From contig NAVB01000710.1 of the NCBI GenBank assembly GCA_002179805.1, forward strand, positions 1 to 23,501: a stretch of 23,501 bases of DNA. The letters run 5' to 3'. Shown one piece after another: positions 19,420 to 23,501 of this stretch. Position 1 is the stretch's first letter. Each line of letters starts with the position of its first letter. The position numbers were made by a program, and so were the translations under genes. This DNA comes from Acanthamoeba lenticulata (Eukaryota > Discosea > Longamoebia > Acanthamoebidae). Below the pieces are notes generated by a model. It was not told the origin of the DNA and did no database searches. It was given only the letters and a program-made list of their open reading frames with translations.

Positions 19420-20316
19420 ATGGACGACCACGACCACGACCACGACCCACCTTCGCCAGCGGAGAACCACGACATGGATGTGGACGCAGACATGGACACC
19501 TCCGACGCTGAGACGTGTGGCCTTTCTTTCACTTCTACATCAACCTCCTCAACACACGATCTATTTTCGACTTCGTCAACCACTCGTTCCCACTGCGCAG
19601 ATCAGACCACCAACACTTCCATGCCAGCACCACCGTCTTTTTCTAGCCCTTCTTCAATCTCGCCGTCCTCATCATCTTCATCTTCATCATCCGCCACTTT
19701 CATGGCTCCACCGGCTGCTCCAACGACACCGATACCTGCGTTGACTGAGGTAACTGGTCGCTTCGCGCCACTTCTGAGCCTCTTTCGTCGGCGGAGACAA
19801 CAGCATCTACAGCAGCAAGGCACGGCCACTGGTGGCCGCGACAGCACGCTCGGGGCTTCGGAGACATGGCCGCCTCAGGGGCTCTTTCCCTCCGGAGGCG
19901 GCCAGGGGCCTCAGCCGACCGAGAACGCACAAGATGAGGTCGAGGTCTGGCTACGCCGCGAGCTGCAGGCAATCGTTCGATCCAAGTCAGCCCGCTGGGG
20001 GATCGACTTCGCTTCAGATCCGCAAGAGCGGGTCGCCTCAGTTATAATGGCCGAGGAGGGCCTCACCGAATACGCGGAGCTCGAACGTCCGCCTCCTCCA
20101 CGAGACTCGCACTTGGACTCCAACATCAGCGACACCAGTACAGCCTCTCTCAGCGCGCAGGCGGCACTTCTTCAGGTTTCGCCACACCCACCGTCGCGTA
20201 GCCCAGCGTCCGCCGCCTCTTCTTGTTCCACTACAACAACACCTTCGGCCGGATCCAATGACCACTCGTCCGTGTACGACGTCAAGCGCACCGGAAGCAA
20301 GAGACCCCCACACTGA
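19420..20316 (+). CDS. Hypothetical disordered protein, Ser/Thr/Pro-rich
   Basis: This is a single open frame of 298 codons that I do not recognise. The N-terminus is Asp/His-rich (DDHDHDHD), followed by a Ser/Thr tract with a run of about nine Ser, then a basic patch LFRRRRQQHL. Next is a short region likely to form a helix, DEVEVWLRRELQAIVRSKSA, ending in RWGIDFASDPQ, followed by Pro/Ser-rich tail sequence. There are no membrane segments or signal peptide. The RW-x-I-D-F element after a helix loosely recalls the kinase-binding part of Cip/Kip CDK inhibitors, but this is speculation. It could be spliced to the small ORF upstream. The ORF is probably expressed because it stays open through mixed-composition DNA, but the start is unproven. 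Confidence 0.5.
   Translation: MDDHDHDHDPPSPAENHDMDVDADMDTSDAETCGLSFTSTSTSSTHDLFSTSSTTRSHCADQTTNTSMPAPPSFSSPSSISPSSSSSSSSSATFMAPPAAPTTPIPALTEVTGRFAPLLSLFRRRRQQHLQQQGTATGGRDSTLGASETWPPQGLFPSGGGQGPQPTENAQDEVEVWLRRELQAIVRSKSARWGIDFASDPQERVASVIMAEEGLTEYAELERPPPPRDSHLDSNISDTSTASLSAQAALLQVSPHPPSRSPASAASSCSTTTTPSAGSNDHSSVYDVKRTGSKRPPH
19426..19446 (+). repeat. GACCAC hexamer repeat (Asp-His)
   Basis: Three perfect GACCAC units followed by GAC encode alternating Asp-His at residues 3-9 of the 298-aa ORF. It is a coding microsatellite. Confidence 0.8.
19665..19692 (+). repeat. TCN trinucleotide repeat (poly-Ser)
   Basis: An imperfect TCC/TCA/TCT array encodes an uninterrupted serine run inside the disordered protein. 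It is low-complexity and likely length-variable. Confidence 0.75.
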
Positions 20317-20706
20317 AGCACGCTCATGCTCACCAAGAGACAACAAACGAAGGGCCACTTGCCCTGACACTGTACAAAGCCACAGCTTGACACCCTCCTT
20401 AGCTCCTGTATTTTTGCCCATAACAACAACAGTAAGTGTATTTATTGGTTTTAAACCTTCAAACCTTCAAACTTAGTCCAAGCCCTCGTGTCAACACACC
20501 TTGAAGCGATTTCGCACGAACTGCATGGACCCCACGCGGCCCTGCGCCAGACTTGTCGCTTTCGTTCTTTCTTTGCTTTGGTTTGGAACTTTCCGGTTCC
20601 GGTCGGGCAAACCCGATCTTGCTGACGTGCACAACCGGGCACATGGCCATTTCCGCACGTGTTTTCTCGTTTCTCTCTGTTTTTCTTTGGCCATTTCTGT
20701 CTTCTC
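20317..20706 (+). other. Intergenic between disordered protein and RTN4IP1-like gene
   Basis: This 390-bp stretch holds a 3' region with AT-rich sequence near 20434-20453. A short direct repeat AAACCTTC is tandem at about 20454-20470. It then contains the promoter of the next gene, with TTCCGG repeats around 20590. No gene was seen. Confidence 0.4.
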
Positions 20707-22446
20707 ATGCGTCGAGTTGTGGCAAGCGTGCCTGCGCGGGCTGTCGCGTCCTCGTCGAGCTGCTGTGGCGTGGCGCTTCGCGCTCATGCAGCCTCCAGGC
20801 TGACCTTCAACGGCAGCTCTTTCCTCTACACAACTCAATCTGCTGCTTCTGGTGCGAATCACCAAGAGGAGGGTGGCGATTTTGCGATTCCCTCGCGCAT
20901 GCGGGGTGTGCGTTTGGCCTCATTCGGGGAAGGCGACCCCGCAACCCGGCTGGAGGTGCGGGATGATCTGCTGGTGCCTCCGCTCAACCCCAACACCAAC
21001 GACGTGCTCATTCGGGTCGACGCCACCAGCGTCAATCCGATTGACCTGGCCATCCGGCGTGGTTTCGCGCGCAACCTCCTCTTCCGCGCCCGCGCCAAGG
21101 AGAGTCCTCTGGCCCTCGGCTTTGACTGCGTTGGTGCGACACCCGTCCACCCAACTGCTGCAATGCACTGCATAGATTTGACCGCGCCAGGTGACACGGT
21201 GCAGGCACGGTGGTCCGAGCGGGCAAGAGCGTGTGGAACTACAAGGTGGGCGACCGCGTGTGGGCCGCCACCTCGCTCCTGCGCGACGGCTCCAACGCCG
21301 AGTACGTCATCGTCGAAGAGGTAGGCGCCATTATCGTCCATGTGCTACACCACAAAGCTCAGGGTCCCGCTCGTGCGTGCAGCCGGCGCTCGCGCACGCG
21401 CCGTCCAACTTGAGCTCGGTCGAGGCGGCCTCGCTGCCCTACGTGGCTGTCACCGCCTGGAAGGCTCTCGTGCAGTCGGGCCAGCTGGGACCCGTCGGCG
21501 CCCCGTCGCCGCTCGCACCGCCCAATGCCACGGTACGCGCGCCTGTCCCTTCTCTGAGGCCTTGGCTAACGCCAGCATTGGGGCGCACACTATAACTTGT
21601 TGTTTGTTTGGTTTATTTGTTCGTTGTTCCCCGCAGGCCGAGCGCAAGCGCGTGTTTGTCAATGGCGGCAGCGGCGGCGTGGGCGTGTTTGCGCTGCAGC
21701 TGCTCAAGCACTTTGGCCACCACGTCACGGCCACCTGCTCCACCGACAACGTGCCCAAGCTCACCCGCTTGCTCGTCGGCGAGAGCGCAGAGGCGACGAA
21801 TGCGGCGGCGACGACTGCCGACGCTGGTGAGCGCCCGGATTGTGAGGTGATCGACTACAAGCGCGAGCCCGAGTGGGACACACGCGTGGCGGGCGAGGGC
21901 AAGGAGTTTGATGTCGTGCTGGACACGGTGGGCGGCGACGAGATGGAGGCCAAGTGCATCAAGGTACTCAAGCGGGGCGGCAAGTACATCTCGCTCCGCT
22001 CCGCTGTCCTCGACTACATCAACGACCACGGCGTCTTCATGGTATGCAGCTTTTACATTTATTATTATTATTACTGTACTTTTAGATTTGTATTTTATAT
22101 GCAACTATTTTTTAACAACAAAAACAAAAACAAATAATTTATAATTATTTTTTATTTAAAAAATAAAATACAGGGAGCGGCCAAGGGGTGGTGGAACATC
22201 GTGAAGAAGCAGGTGCAGATGAAGAAGGAGAAGGACGTAACCGTGGACTACCTCGTCTTTGCGCCTGACGGCAAGGTGCTCGAGCAAGTGCGGCAGCTCG
22301 TGGAGGAGGGTGTCATCCGACCCGATGTGCATCGTGTCTTTGACCTCGCCCAAGTGGCCGAAGCCCACGCTCTCCTCGAGAGCGGCCAGGCGCGCGGCAA
22401 GCTCGTCATCCGCGTGCGACCTGACCACACGGCCACAGCCCAATAA
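20707..22446 (+). CDS. RTN4IP1: RTN4IP1-like mitochondrial NAD(P)H quinone oxidoreductase
   Basis: This is a zinc-less medium-chain dehydrogenase/reductase of the quinone oxidoreductase group. Animal RTN4IP1 is a mitochondrial NADPH enzyme linked to respiratory-chain and coenzyme Q metabolism. Exons 20707-21133, 21205-21320, 21383-21532, 21637-22041 and 22174-22446 total 1371 nt, or 456 aa. The N-terminus MRRVVASVPARAVASS is Arg/Ala/Ser-rich without acids, as expected of a mitochondrial presequence. Next come the GroES-like part (VRLASFGEG, SVNPIDLAIRRGF, GFDCVGTVVRAG, GDRVWA), AASLPYVAVTAW, the dinucleotide-binding motif NGGSGGVGVFALQLLK (about 240-255), VIDYK, FDVVLDTVGG, and a C-terminal VAEAHALLESGQARGKLVI. 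It is longer than the 396-aa human protein, mainly in the N-terminal extension. The last intron (22042-22173) is strikingly AT-rich. Confidence 0.9.
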
Positions 22447-22447
22447 A
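22442..22447 (+). other. AATAAA polyadenylation signal overlapping the stop codon
   Basis: AATAAA spans the TAA stop of the RTN4IP1-like gene (22444-22446). A T/G-rich stretch, GTTTTTGTT, follows at about 22453. The gap to the next ATG is only 83 bp, so a very short 3' UTR is plausible. Use as a signal is inferred. Confidence 0.45.
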
Positions 22448-22464
22448 AGTCAGTTTTTGTTATC

Positions 22465-22489
22465 CGTTTCGAAAACGGAAAACGAAACG
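22465..22489. promoter_or_regulatory. Short inverted repeat in the 83-bp gap
   Basis: CGTTTCG (22465-22471) and its reverse complement CGAAACG (22483-22489) are separated by 11 bp. They lie between the RTN4IP1-like stop and the F-box gene start. It could be a binding site for the F-box promoter or a 3'-end structure; the function is unknown. Confidence 0.35.
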
Positions 22490-22529
22490 TTTAGGAGAAC
22501 AGAACAGCACAGACCGAACTGACATTATA

Positions 22530-23491
22530 ATGCTGGGCGAAGATGACGATGGTGCCGAGGCGGTGCGCACGATTGACGAGCTCCCTGAAGAGTTGCTGCT
22601 TCAGCTTCTTGCCAACTTGGCGCCGCGCGACATTGTTGCCCTCCAGCTCGTCAACCGCCGCTTCTCTCGCCTTGCCGAGGACGACGCCGTACGGTGCCCT
22701 TGTCCCTTTACCTCAATTTGTCGCAGAACCAGAACTCGGTTCTTCATTCTCGCGCAAGAGATGGAGATTTGTTTCCATCAAACAATAATAACCGCTTCTC
22801 GTGGGGCTGGACAGGTGTGGCGGAAGCTGTTCGTGGCAAGGCACCCCGACGAGCAGTGGCGCAGCGACACTGCGCTGAGGCAGCTGCCCAGCTGGAAGCA
22901 GCGGCTGCGGGTGGTGCACCACTGCTGGCGCCACGGCCACTTCAAAATCACCCACCGCCTGCGCACAGACACAGCGGGCGGCATCCGCTACGTCAGCTTC
23001 GTCGACGACGGCGAGCCCGGCGGCGACAGCAACCTCCTCGTCGCCGGCAGCACCAAAGGCGACATCGTCATCTGGCGACTCGGGGACGCGCAGCAGGCCG
23101 AGCAGGCCGAGGACGACGTCGTTACGATTTCGGATTGTGCTGGCTCTGTTGAGCGCATCCGCAATGCGCACAGGGAGTGGGTGCGCTGCGTCATTCGCCG
23201 GGACGACACGCTCTTCTCCTGCTCCAGGTGCGTGCCATCACTTTATTTAAAGGCTCATTTATTTTTAACAATTAAATATATTTATTTATTGTTTATGTTG
23301 AGCTAATCGATTCAACTATTATTTTATTTTATTTTTTAATTTCTTCAAATGATATCAGTGATGGCTCAGTCAAGGTGTGGCGACTGTCGGACAAGCGCTG
23401 CCTGCACAACCTGACTGCCCACACGAACCAGGCACAAGCCGGCTCTCTTTTCTCTCAGATCTGCCCCAGGCGTCAAGCCACCAGATGCTGA
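22530..23491 (+). CDS. F-box/WD40 repeat protein (3' end incomplete)
   Basis: This is a likely SCF ubiquitin-ligase substrate adaptor. Exons are 22530-22688, 22815-23227 and 23359 onward. Residues about 13-50 form an F-box (IDELPEELLLQLLANLAPRD, then VALQLVNRRFSRLAEDD, VWRKLF). WD40-type blades follow: GIRYVSFVDD ... LLVAGSTKGDIVIWRL, and HREWVRCVIRRDDTLFSCSSDGSVKVWRL ... CLHNLTAHTNQ. Only about two blades are visible, so most of the propeller should lie beyond the window. The frame meets TGA at 23489-23491, but that follows sequence no longer like WD40 and precedes a terminal C-run. The true 3' structure is therefore not resolved. Intron 23228-23358 is very AT-rich. Confidence 0.82.
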
Positions 23492-23501
23492 CCCCCCCCC
23501 C

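Overview
The window looks like nuclear DNA of a free-living amoeba, most likely Acanthamoeba or a close relative. The support is a GC-rich genome, dense small spliceosomal introns (about 40-130 bp) that often begin GTACG or GTGCG, short intergenic gaps, and proteins with clear eukaryotic relatives. No viral, bacterial-operon, transposon, CRISPR, tRNA or rRNA features were found. All gene models below were spliced by hand. The two giant genes each give 23 exons whose summed lengths are exact multiples of three.

Layout: (1) 1-1944, minus strand: 5' part of PDS5, a cohesin regulator, running off the left edge. (2) 1945-2150: a compact divergent promoter with three palindromic E2F-like sites. (3) 2151-9653, plus: separase, the protease that cuts cohesin, about 1949 aa. 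(4) 9955-17461, plus: translation initiation factor eIF4G, about 1767 aa, with an eIF4E-binding motif, MIF4G, MA3 and W2 domains. (5) 18140-18823, plus: V-ATPase proteolipid subunit c. (6) 19124-20316, plus: an uncharacterised locus made of a 96-codon ORF that looks like a prolyl-oligopeptidase N-terminal fragment, then a 298-codon disordered protein. (7) 20707-22446, plus: an RTN4IP1-like mitochondrial NAD(P)H oxidoreductase. (8) 22530 to the right edge, plus: an F-box/WD40 protein, incomplete.

The most coherent biology is at the left. PDS5 controls how cohesin stays on DNA, and separase destroys cohesin at anaphase. They share one 206-bp head-to-head promoter with E2F-type palindromes, which suggests joint cell-cycle control. 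Separase also carries an N-terminal KEN box. The remaining genes are housekeeping (translation, organelle acidification, mitochondrial redox) or ubiquitin-ligase adaptors, with no obvious functional link to one another.

Limits: there is no transcript evidence, so splice sites were chosen from frame continuity, GT/AG ends and alignment to remembered family motifs. Individual exon ends may be off by a few codons, especially at tandem CAGCAG acceptors and at the 7591 intron.
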